A stretch of 12,285 nucleotides of DNA from an uncultured Eubacterium sp. (GTDB lineage: Bacteria > Bacillota > Clostridia > Oscillospirales > Acutalibacteraceae). This document shows positions 1 to 6,254 of this stretch, piece after piece. Positions within the stretch are counted from its first letter, which is position 1. Each line of letters begins with the position of its first letter. The notes beneath the pieces were generated by a model. That model made no database searches. It saw only the letters and a list, made by a program, of their open reading frames with translations, and was not told the DNA's origin. Position numbers and translations under genes: made by a program. The stretch spans positions 1 to 12,285 of the forward strand of contig CAJUDJ010000037.1 in NCBI GenBank assembly GCA_910584985.1, read 5' to 3'.

Positions 1-1721
1 GTGATATATTTGTTGTGCGAGCGGGCGAAAGTATTCCCGTTGATGCTGTTATTATAAAAGGGGAAAGTGCAGTTGATGAATCCGCCTTAACAGGTGAAAG
101 TATTCCTGTTGATAAAAAGCCCGGAGATAAAATTTCTGCTGCAACTATCAATCAGAGCGGCTTTATAGAATGCAGGGCAGAATCCGTTGGGCAGGATACG
201 GCGATTGCAAAAATTATCAAAATGGTTTCGGATGCTTCCGCAACAAAAGCGCCAATTGCCAAAATTGCAGATAAGGTATCGGGTGTTTTTGTGCCGATTG
301 TTATGGTCATTGCGCTGATTACGCTGGCTGTATGGCTCATTTCGGGGCAGACAATCGGGTTCTCGCTTGCAAGGGCGATTTCCGTGCTTGTCATCAGCTG
401 CCCGTGTGCTCTTGGGCTTGCAACACCTGTTGCCATTATGGTGGGAAGCGGAAAAGGCGCTAAAAACGGAATTTTGTTTAAAACGGCGGAAAGCCTTGAA
501 ATCGCTGGAAAAACAGATATTGTGTGCCTTGATAAAACCGGAACGGTTACAGAGGGAAATCCATCCGTTACCGATATAAAAGCAAAGGATGAAAGCCGCC
601 TGCTTTCACTTGCCTATACAGTTGAAAGCAAAAGTGAGCATCCGCTTTCAAAAGCGGTAATAAAATACTGTGAAGAAAAAAATATCCTGCTTAATTCCTG
701 TGAAAATGCACAGGTGCTGGCAGGAAACGGCATTACAGGAACGGTAAACGGCAAGGCTGTTTACGGCGGAAATTTTGAATATATAAGCAAAGCAGCTGAT
801 ATTCCGAAAGAATATGCCGTGTATGCCGAACAGCTTGCTTCAGAAGGAAAAACGCCGCTGTTTTTTGCAGAGGAAAGCAGCTTTTTGGGTGTGATTGCCG
901 TTGCCGATACGGTTAAGGAATCAAGCAGACAGGCTGTTGGAAGCCTTGAAAATATGGGCATTCATGTGGTTATGATAACAGGTGATAATGATGAAACCGC
1001 AAAGGCAATCGGCCGTCAGGTAGGCATATCCGATGTAATTTCAAAGGTACTGCCGGATGGCAAGGAGGAAAAGGTGCGGCAGCTTTCCGAATACGGCAGA
1101 GTGGCAATGGTAGGGGATGGAATCAACGATGCCCCCGCGCTTACAAGAGCCGATACAGGCATTGCCATAGGTGCCGGAACGGATGTTGCGATTGATGCCG
1201 CCGATGTTGTTCTTATGAAAAGCAATCCTGCTGATATTTCTTCGGCAATCATCTTATCTAAAAAGGTTATTCAGAATATAAAGGAAAATCTGTTCTGGGC
1301 CTTTATTTATAATATTATCGGTATTCCGGTTGCGGCAGGGATTTTGTATCCGGCATTCGGCATTACGCTGAATCCGATGCTCGGCGCTGCGGCAATGAGC
1401 CTTTCAAGCTTCTGCGTTGTTATGAATGCTTTAAGGCTGAATATTGTTAATATCCATAAAATAACACATAAAAAATCAAAAAGAAAGGAAACGGATATGA
1501 GTATTTTTAAGAAAGAATCAAAGCCTTATATTGTGATTGAGGGAATGATGTGTGCGCATTGCGAGGCACATGTAACAGAAGCGCTTCAGAAAATCGGCGT
1601 TGAGGTTACTGCCGATCACGCAAAAAACAGGGCAGTCATAAACAGCGGCGATGCGGATGATGACACCATTAAAAAGGCAGTTACCGATGCAGGCTATAAA
1701 TTTGTTGAAGTAAAAAGATAA
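1..1721 (+). CDS. copA: Cu+-exporting P1B-type ATPase with C-terminal HMA (CopZ-like) domain, 5' partial
   Basis: This gene encodes a membrane ATPase that pumps monovalent copper out of the cytoplasm. The frame is open to the left edge, so the N-terminus and first membrane helices are missing. Residue numbers count from the codon at 15. Visible are the actuator TGES (26-29), the intramembrane copper site CPC (129-131), the phosphorylation motif DKTGT (173-177), the HP motif of the nucleotide domain (209-210), TGD (322-324) and GDGINDAP (367-374). The YN and MSLSS segments of the last two helices (about 432 and 461) point to Cu+ rather than Zn2+/Cd2+. After a basic linker (about 480-494) comes a second domain with CAHC (513-516) and a ferredoxin-like HMA fold pattern. 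HMA domains usually sit at the N-terminus, though C-terminal fusions occur in clostridia as far as I recall. An internal ribosome binding site and ATG precede this domain. The regulator, if adjacent, lies outside the window. Confidence 0.95.
   Translation, partial: DIFVVRAGESIPVDAVIIKGESAVDESALTGESIPVDKKPGDKISAATINQSGFIECRAESVGQDTAIAKIIKMVSDASATKAPIAKIADKVSGVFVPIVMVIALITLAVWLISGQTIGFSLARAISVLVISCPCALGLATPVAIMVGSGKGAKNGILFKTAESLEIAGKTDIVCLDKTGTVTEGNPSVTDIKAKDESRLLSLAYTVESKSEHPLSKAVIKYCEEKNILLNSCENAQVLAGNGITGTVNGKAVYGGNFEYISKAADIPKEYAVYAEQLASEGKTPLFFAEESSFLGVIAVADTVKESSRQAVGSLENMGIHVVMITGDNDETAKAIGRQVGISDVISKVLPDGKEEKVRQLSEYGRVAMVGDGINDAPALTRADTGIAIGAGTDVAIDAADVVLMKSNPADISSAIILSKKVIQNIKENLFWAFIYNIIGIPVAAGILYPAFGITLNPMLGAAAMSLSSFCVVMNALRLNIVNIHKITHKKSKRKETDMSIFKKESKPYIVIEGMMCAHCEAHVTEALQKIGVEVTADHAKNRAVINSGDADDDTIKKAVTDAGYKFVEVKR
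1484..1499 (+). promoter_or_regulatory. Internal ribosome binding site and in-frame ATG before the CopZ-like domain of copA
   Basis: The sequence AAAGGA at 1484-1489 lies 7 nt before an ATG at 1497-1499 that is in frame with copA (codon 495 counted from position 15). Translation from here would give a separate protein of about 74 residues beginning MSIFKK and carrying the CAHC metal-binding site, essentially a free copper chaperone. The region just upstream encodes a low-complexity Lys/His-rich linker, which looks like a former intergenic stretch read through in frame. Whether ribosomes start here is unknown; a purine-rich linker could mimic a binding site by chance. Confidence 0.45.
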
Positions 1722-1722
1722 G

Positions 1723-1750
1723 AAAAAGCACAGCTTTTGCTGTGCTTTTT
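1723..1750 (+). terminator. Rho-independent terminator of copA
   Basis: Two nucleotides after the copA stop there is a perfect 12-bp stem (1723-1734 with 1739-1750) with a TTTT loop. Its core is GCACAGC/GCTGTGC, flanked by A5 and T5, so the T tract forms the end of the stem. The A and T tracts on both sides let it work in either direction. Confidence 0.9.
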
Positions 1751-1777
1751 CCATTATCAGAATTTTTCTTTTATGTA

Positions 1778-1805
1778 TTGATTTTTGATTATCACAAAAT
1801 ATAAT
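1778..1805 (+). promoter_or_regulatory. Candidate sigma-A promoter for an intergenic transcript
   Basis: TTGATT (1778-1783), a 16-bp spacer and a perfect TATAAT (1800-1805) form a good housekeeping promoter. The predicted start is around 1812, and the next terminator on this strand ends near 1948, so the transcript would be about 137 nt. The -10 sits in the centre of the inverted repeat at 1785-1822. Confidence 0.55.
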
Positions 1806-1822
1806 GTTTTTGTGGTAATCAA
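1785..1822. repeat. Long inverted repeat enclosing a TATAAT box
   Basis: The arms 1785-1799 and 1808-1822 are complementary over 15 positions. The only imperfection is T1792 opposite G1815, which is still a wobble pair in RNA. The 8-nt centre (1800-1807) contains TATAAT. As DNA this could be an operator for a dimeric repressor covering the -10 element of the promoter at 1778-1805. As RNA it would be a stable hairpin, but only if transcription starts upstream of the arm. No gene in the window explains it. Confidence 0.75.
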
Positions 1823-1948
1823 CAAGTGAGGAGATTTCTTGAATCCACGAACAAGCTGTTCGGGCCGGATTTTGTGTGCGCAAAGAAATGAATTTTGAGC
1901 CTTATTAAATTTTAAAAGCAAACAGCCGTTCTGTGAACGGCTGTTTTT
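1812..1948 (+). ncRNA. Candidate small structured RNA, family not recognised
   Basis: This stretch lies between a promoter-like sequence and an intrinsic terminator and contains no convincing gene. Local helices can be read by eye: a 6-bp hairpin with an AGC loop (1848-1862), followed immediately by GGC (1863-1865) pairing GCC (1899-1901) around a smaller TTTG/CAAA hairpin (about 1871-1884), then the terminator stem at 1920-1946. An alternative 7-bp pairing of 1809-1815 with 1845-1851 would exclude the 1848-1862 hairpin, so two conformations are possible. A very short frame is also present: GAGGAG (1828-1833), then TTG at 1839 opens 19 codons (MNPRTSCSGR...) ending at 1898. It could be a leader peptide, or chance. 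I could not match this to 6S, SRP, tmRNA or a riboswitch class I know. Confidence 0.4.
1920..1948. terminator. Bidirectional intrinsic terminator
   Basis: The arms 1920-1931 and 1935-1946 form a 12-bp stem (core ACAGCCGTTC/GAACGGCTGT) with a TGT loop, followed by T's on the plus strand. On the minus strand the same stem is followed by a broken T tract (complement of 1908-1919). It can end both the candidate small RNA and the minus-strand peptidase/esterase operon, which has no other obvious terminator. Confidence 0.8.
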
Positions 1949-1965
1949 ATTGCATATGTAAAATT

Positions 1966-2030
1966 CAGCCTTCCTCTCGGGAGAAGGTGTCAACAAGGTC
2001 GATGGATGAGGGGGGAACAGCCTGCTGCCT
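1966..2030. repeat. Degenerate palindromic intergenic repeat element (suspected)
   Basis: A hairpin at 1969-1987 has seven base pairs, one bulged C and a TCGG loop. It is followed by GTGTC and a weak imperfect dyad (TCAAC at 1990-1994 with GTCGA at 1998-2002), then GATGAGGGGGGAACA. This pattern (CCTTC..GAAGG, TGTC, a second dyad, GATGAGG) resembles short palindromic elements that I remember as scattered between genes in Oscillospirales genomes. Only one copy is in the window, so repetition cannot be shown here. The weakened second dyad suggests an old, decaying copy. Confidence 0.4.
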
Positions 2031-2048
2031 GATTTTTATGATTTGCCT

Positions 2049-3236
2049 TCAGCGGCTTCGGAATATCGTAAAATCCATATGCTCTGCAATATATTTTCCG
2101 CCTGCTTCATTCGGATGCAGCTTATCCGGCCCAAGAAATGCAAGCCTTGTGCAGTTCGGTTTTTCAGGATTTTGGCATAATTCAGCCTGATCATAAAAGC
2201 CGTCAAACATATCCTTATTTTCTCTGAGCCATGAATTGAACTGAACAAGCAAGGCAAGCTTTTCTTTATTTGCATCAATGCTTTCTCCGAAAGGAAGTAC
2301 CGTCAGCATAATCACCTTAATGTTTTTGCTATGAAGCTTTTCCGTGATTTTCCGAACGGCAGCACAGGCTGCTTCAGCAGACGGCTTTTCGGATTTCGCC
2401 GCTGCAATAGTGCCGTACTGCAGAAAATCATTCGTTCCGAGTGCAAAAATAACATATTCAATGCCGGAATACTTAAGTATATCCGCTTCAAGCCTGTTTA
2501 ATCCGCTTTTTCCGAACAGCCCTTTGCAGATGAAGCGACTGCTGTAATCCTTTAAAATTCGATTTCCCATTATAGATTTGTTGATAACGGAATATCGGGC
2601 AGGAAATTCAGCTCTTATGCGGTTTTCAAATGCGTTTGTCCAGAAGCCCTGCTGGCTTATCGAATCGCCGAACACCGTAATGGCTTTTGCATTTTCTTCG
2701 TTCAGAAGCTCAACGGATTCAAAAAGCGGTATCGGCTTATGCAGAAACATGCCCAGGATTTTGGATGCCGCCTTTCTTACATAATCCCGTATTCTCGGCT
2801 TATTTTTCATATTTGTGCTCTCTGCTAAATTGCCTTTTGCGGTAATCAGTTCAGCATTGTTAATCAGATTTCCGCTTCTCAGTGCACCGCGTTCAACATA
2901 TAGGCTTATGCAGATAAAATTTCCCGCTTTTGCTGAAAAAGGAAGGGCATCACTTACCACTTCTTCACCTGCATTCAACGAAAACATTTTATTGCCGTTT
3001 ACGGTTACAGAACGATAATTACTGCTCAGATAAGTTCCGTTTTCATCGGAAAGCGCCGCAGTGCCAGCACCGATGACAATCTTGTTTTTGCCGAACCGAT
3101 TGGAAAGGCGAATTTTCAGTGCAGTGCCCGAAACGGCTGTTTTTATAACAAGCCGGTAAGTTTTTTTGCAGGAGGGATAATAAAAAAAGGAAAGTGCGGA
3201 ATGTGCCTGACCCCAGGTCTGTACCCAATTTTCCAT
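2049..3236 (-). CDS. SGNH/GDSL-family hydrolase (probable intracellular esterase or deacetylase)
   Basis: This 395-residue serine hydrolase has two parts. Residues 1-165 look like a beta-rich accessory domain; its pattern W.QTWG, TYRLVIKT, GTALKIRLSNRFG resembles the N-terminal domain of some bacterial two-domain SGNH esterases. Residues 183-392 are the SGNH fold: nucleophile Ser192 in FGDS, the oxyanion residues G224-N225 in MGNR, GTND at 267-270 with Asn269, and the D371-x-x-H374 dyad in DKLHPNE. There is no signal peptide or membrane segment, so it should be cytoplasmic. Natural substrates may be acetylated or acylated sugars, but nothing in the sequence fixes this. The start ATG has a good AAAGGAG 6-7 nt upstream, inside the 24-nt gap after the peptidase gene, so the two are probably co-transcribed. 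Confidence 0.88.
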   Translation of the reverse strand: MENWVQTWGQAHSALSFFYYPSCKKTYRLVIKTAVSGTALKIRLSNRFGKNKIVIGAGTAALSDENGTYLSSNYRSVTVNGNKMFSLNAGEEVVSDALPFSAKAGNFICISLYVERGALRSGNLINNAELITAKGNLAESTNMKNKPRIRDYVRKAASKILGMFLHKPIPLFESVELLNEENAKAITVFGDSISQQGFWTNAFENRIRAEFPARYSVINKSIMGNRILKDYSSRFICKGLFGKSGLNRLEADILKYSGIEYVIFALGTNDFLQYGTIAAAKSEKPSAEAACAAVRKITEKLHSKNIKVIMLTVLPFGESIDANKEKLALLVQFNSWLRENKDMFDGFYDQAELCQNPEKPNCTRLAFLGPDKLHPNEAGGKYIAEHMDFTIFRSR

Positions 3237-3260
3237 AAAACTCCTTTCAGCCGGAATGCG

Positions 3261-4328
3261 TTATAATATGATAAGGTTTTTATCAACGGAAGAAATGTTT
3301 CTGCATCCGTTTTCTGTTACAATGCATACATCCTCAATCCGTATTCCGAATGTATCGGGAATATAGATTCCCGGTTCAACAGAGGTTACATTGCCTGCTT
3401 CATAAATATCACTGCTGTTCGGTGAAGAGGAAAAGCCCTCGTGAATATCGAGCCCCACACCGTGACCCAGTGAATGACGGAAATATTTCCCCATATTTCT
3501 GCTTTCCAGCACATCATATGCTGCTTTGTAAACCTCAGCGCATCTTATGCCGCTTTTTAAGGCATCTATGCCTGCTAGCTGAGCATTTAAAACAAGATGG
3601 TATAATTCCTTCATTTCCTCAGTGGCACTGCCCACAGCAACCGTTCTCGTCATATCGGAATGATAGCCTTTATAGGTAGCGCCGAAATCAAACAATACAA
3701 AATCACCGTTCTGAATGGCTCTTCCGCTTGGAACACCGTGGGGCAGAGAGGTGTTTGCACCTGAAAGAAGAATGGTTGAAAAGGAAAGACCGTCTGAACC
3801 GTTTTTTGCCATCAGATAATCAAAATAAGATTGAAGTTCTTTTTCTGTTCTGCCCGGTTTAACACTGTTCAGAAGCTCTGTAAAGCTTTTTTCCGCAATT
3901 TCGTTTGCTTTGATCATCATTTCAATTTCATCGGCTGTTTTTACATTTCTGATTCTCATCAGTCTGTCGTCAATTCCGATAAAATCACAGCCTAAGGCTT
4001 CGGAATATAATTTGTAAGCCTTAAGTGAAATCGTTTCATTTTCAAAAGCAATTTTTTCAACAGCGTGTTTTCGGCATAAATCCGAAAGCGTATCTGCAAA
4101 TTTTGAATGGATTTCAATCACTTTTAAACCTGTGCTTTTTGCATGGTTTTGTGCCGTTTCCGTGTATCTGGAATCCACAATATGATAGCCTTCGCCGCTT
4201 TTTGTAAGCAGAACTGCGCCCTCGCTCGGCGAAAAGTCGCACAGATAATGCATATTGCTTTCATTTAAAAGCAGCAGTGCATCGCAGTTCAGATTTTTAA
4301 TCATTTCAATACAGTTTTTTATTCTCAT
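3261..4328 (-). CDS. M24B metallopeptidase, aminopeptidase P / Xaa-Pro peptidase-like
   Basis: This cytoplasmic peptidase is expected to cleave peptides with proline next to the scissile bond and so help recycle proline-containing peptides. The protein (355 residues from ATG 4328) has a short creatinase-type N-terminal domain (about 1-125) and a pita-bread catalytic domain. The five dinuclear-metal ligands are visible: D214 in LFDFGA, D225 in HSDMTR, H289 in GHGVGLDIHE, E318 in SVEPGIYIP and E332 in RIEDV; the supporting PHG histidine is at 197. Length is normal for short bacterial M24B enzymes. I chose ATG 4328 because AGGGTGA precedes it at proper spacing. The GTG at 4337, three codons earlier, lies inside that ribosome binding site. 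It is the first gene of a minus-strand pair with the SGNH hydrolase. Confidence 0.92.
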   Translation of the reverse strand: MRIKNCIEMIKNLNCDALLLLNESNMHYLCDFSPSEGAVLLTKSGEGYHIVDSRYTETAQNHAKSTGLKVIEIHSKFADTLSDLCRKHAVEKIAFENETISLKAYKLYSEALGCDFIGIDDRLMRIRNVKTADEIEMMIKANEIAEKSFTELLNSVKPGRTEKELQSYFDYLMAKNGSDGLSFSTILLSGANTSLPHGVPSGRAIQNGDFVLFDFGATYKGYHSDMTRTVAVGSATEEMKELYHLVLNAQLAGIDALKSGIRCAEVYKAAYDVLESRNMGKYFRHSLGHGVGLDIHEGFSSSPNSSDIYEAGNVTSVEPGIYIPDTFGIRIEDVCIVTENGCRNISSVDKNLIIL

Positions 4329-4346
4329 AAAAATCACCCTAAACTA

Positions 4347-4375
4347 ATTATAAAATTTATATTTTATTCTGTCAA
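4347..4375 (-). promoter_or_regulatory. Sigma-A promoter of the peptidase-esterase operon
   Basis: On the minus strand TTGACA (4375-4370), a 17-bp spacer and TATAAT (4352-4347) match consensus at all twelve positions. The start site would be around 4340, giving a 5' leader of only about 12 nt before ATG 4328. This may be among the strongest promoters in the window. Confidence 0.85.
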
Positions 4376-4381
4376 ATTTTA

Positions 4382-4410
4382 TTGACAATATTTTTCAATT
4401 GTGATAATTT
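4382..4410 (+). promoter_or_regulatory. Sigma-A promoter of the arabinofuranosidase operon
   Basis: A perfect -35 TTGACA at 4382-4387 is followed after 17 bp by TAATTT (4405-4410). An extended -10 reading, TGT-GATAAT at 4400-4408 with a 15-bp spacer, is also possible. The -35 box is the mirror image of the minus-strand -35 six bases away (TGTCAA-N6-TTGACA). No catabolite-repression site was recognised. Confidence 0.7.
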
Positions 4411-4443
4411 AAAAAAAATTGCTGACGCACAGGGGGAATTTTT

Positions 4444-5931
4444 ATGGAAAAATATTTAATCAATCCGAATCAGAAAATAAGCAGAATCAACAAGGATATT
4501 TACGGCCATTTTGCCGAACATCTCGGGAGATGTATTTACAATGGCATTTATGTGGGCGAGGATTCAAAAATCCCGAATGTAAACGGCATGAGATGTGATG
4601 TGGTTGATGCACTCAAGGAAATGGGCATTCCCGTGCTTCGCTGGCCGGGCGGCTGCTTTGCCGATGAATATCACTGGAAGGACGGCATCGGCCCTAAGGA
4701 AAACAGGAAGAAAATGATTAACACCCACTGGGGCGGTGTGGTTGAGGATAATTCCTTCGGCACGCATGAATATTTTGAGCTTTGCAGGCAGCTTGGCTGT
4801 GATACATATATAAACGGCAATGTGGGTTCCGGTTCGGTTCAGGAAATGAACGAGTGGGTTGAATATATGACCTTTGACGGTGTTTCACCGATGGCAGAAC
4901 TCAGAAAGGCAAACGGCAGTGAAAAGCCGTGGAAAATCAAGTATTTCGGTGTCGGAAACGAATCCTGGGGCTGCGGCGGAAATATGGACCCGGAATATTA
5001 CGGTTGCCTTTACAAGCGATATAATACTTATGTAAGAGATTATGACGGCAATAACCGCATTAAAAGAATTGCCTGCGGCCCGAATGCGGCAGATTATCAC
5101 TGGACGCAGGAGGTGATGGATAAAGTTAAGCATCACGCACAGGGAATATCGCTTCATTATTACACACTGCCAACGGGAAACTGGCAGCATAAAGGATCTG
5201 CAACGGATTTTGATGTTCGGGAATACAATTCCACCATTTGCAGGGCTTATAAAATGGAAGAGCTGATTCAGAATCATCTTGCCGTTATGGACAGTGTAAA
5301 TCCGCAGAAATGGGTTAAGCTGATTATTGATGAATGGGGCACATGGTATGATGTTGAACCGGGCACAAATCCGGGCTTTCTTTATCAGCAGAATACAATG
5401 CGCGATGCCATTGTTGCCGGGCTTACGCTGAATATTTTCAATAAGCATGCAGACAGAATTATGATGGCAAATATTGCACAGACGGTGAATGTGCTTCAGG
5501 CAGTGATTTTAACGGACGCCGATAAAATGGTGCTTACGCCCACCTATCATATTTTTAAAATGTTTAAGGATCATCAGGAAAATACACTTGTTGGTTCCTA
5601 TATTACAACAAATGAAATTGAATCAAAAAATGATGATAAAACATTCCCGCAGCTTGTGGAATCTGCTTCGGTTGATGAAAACGGAACGGTTTATGCAACC
5701 GTAACAAACACTTCCGCTTCAAAAGCATCCAAAATCAGATGCCAAGTTGCAGATACAAAGGTTAAATCCATAAAAGCTGAGATTTTAACAGGGGACATCC
5801 ATTCCAAAAATGATTTTGAAAATGGTGATGCTGTTAAAACTGTTCCTTTTACGGATTTCAAACTGCACAGGGACGGTTTTACGGCAAATATTCCGGCCTG
5901 CTCCGTTGTTAAGTTTGTTATTGAAAGATAA
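4444..5931 (+). CDS. abfA: Alpha-L-arabinofuranosidase, glycoside hydrolase family 51
   Basis: This retaining glycosidase removes terminal alpha-L-arabinofuranosyl units from arabinan, arabinoxylan or their oligosaccharides. The 495-residue protein begins with the family hallmark NKDIYGHFAEHLG and continues with RWPGGCFADEYHW (about 66-78). The acid/base is Glu173 in GVGNESWG and the nucleophile Glu297 in IIDEWGTW; the spacing of about 120 residues fits family 51. The last 110 residues or so form the usual C-terminal beta domain (TVYATVTN... PACSVVKF). No signal peptide is present, so it acts in the cytoplasm on imported oligosaccharides. The ATG has AGGGGG 7 nt upstream. Its TAA overlaps the ATG of the next gene by one base, so the two are likely translationally coupled. 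No arabinose transporter or catabolic genes are adjacent. Confidence 0.97.
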   Translation: MEKYLINPNQKISRINKDIYGHFAEHLGRCIYNGIYVGEDSKIPNVNGMRCDVVDALKEMGIPVLRWPGGCFADEYHWKDGIGPKENRKKMINTHWGGVVEDNSFGTHEYFELCRQLGCDTYINGNVGSGSVQEMNEWVEYMTFDGVSPMAELRKANGSEKPWKIKYFGVGNESWGCGGNMDPEYYGCLYKRYNTYVRDYDGNNRIKRIACGPNAADYHWTQEVMDKVKHHAQGISLHYYTLPTGNWQHKGSATDFDVREYNSTICRAYKMEELIQNHLAVMDSVNPQKWVKLIIDEWGTWYDVEPGTNPGFLYQQNTMRDAIVAGLTLNIFNKHADRIMMANIAQTVNVLQAVILTDADKMVLTPTYHIFKMFKDHQENTLVGSYITTNEIESKNDDKTFPQLVESASVDENGTVYATVTNTSASKASKIRCQVADTKVKSIKAEILTGDIHSKNDFENGDAVKTVPFTDFKLHRDGFTANIPACSVVKFVIER

Positions 5932-6185
5932 TGGAAAACTTCTGTAAAAAATGCCTGCTGCTGGAAGCAGGGGAGAAGGCGGTTTTTAAAACAGTAAGTG
6001 ATTATTTAAGTACGCTGGATGAAACGCTTCTTGCCGATCGGGCTTTGTATGAGCAGCGTTTGTCTGCCTGCAGGGGATGTGAATTTCTGATTTCGGGGAT
6101 GTGCCTGAAATGCGGCTGCTATGTTGAACTCAGAGCCGCCCTTAAGGATAAAATATGCCCCAACTGCAACGGCAGAAAATGGTGA
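5931..6185 (+). CDS. Small Cys-rich protein, DUF6171-like, probable metal-binding
   Basis: This 84-residue protein has nine cysteines arranged as CxxC (5, 8), CxxC (47, 50), CxxCxC (58, 61, 63) and CxxC (76, 79), which suggests one or two structural zinc or Fe-S sites. The central segment (Y-x-x-R-L-x-x-C-x-x-C, then G-x-C-x-x-CGCYVELRAA) matches my memory of the clostridial DUF6171 family, whose function is unknown. It has no membrane segment or signal peptide. Its ATG overlaps the stop of the arabinofuranosidase gene (TAATG), so it probably depends on that gene for translation. The Shine-Dalgarno would lie within the upstream coding end (TTGAAAGA), which is weak. A terminator follows at once. 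The assignment is from pattern memory and not from a search. Confidence 0.8.
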   Translation: MENFCKKCLLLEAGEKAVFKTVSDYLSTLDETLLADRALYEQRLSACRGCEFLISGMCLKCGCYVELRAALKDKICPNCNGRKW

Positions 6186-6187
6186 AA

Positions 6188-6230
6188 AAACAGCACAGGA
6201 AAAATTATTTCCCTGTGCTGTTTATTTTTT
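6188..6230 (+). terminator. Intrinsic terminator of the abfA operon
   Basis: Arms 6188-6199 and 6212-6223 form a 12-bp stem (core CAGCACAGG/CCTGTGCTG) with a 12-nt AT-rich loop, followed by ATTTTTT. It begins three bases after the stop codon of the DUF6171-like gene. Confidence 0.88.
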
Positions 6231-6254
6231 GCTGAAAATTCACATATTACTGGT

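Noticed and set aside
1518..1996. Minus-strand open frames crossing the end of copA and the intergenic region
   Set aside because: They run antisense through the copA HMA domain and through two terminators, lack good ribosome binding sites, and show no protein family pattern.
4885..5448. 187-codon minus-strand open frame inside abfA
   Set aside because: It is fully antisense to a strongly conserved GH51 gene and has no family pattern; the open frame reflects the codon use of abfA.
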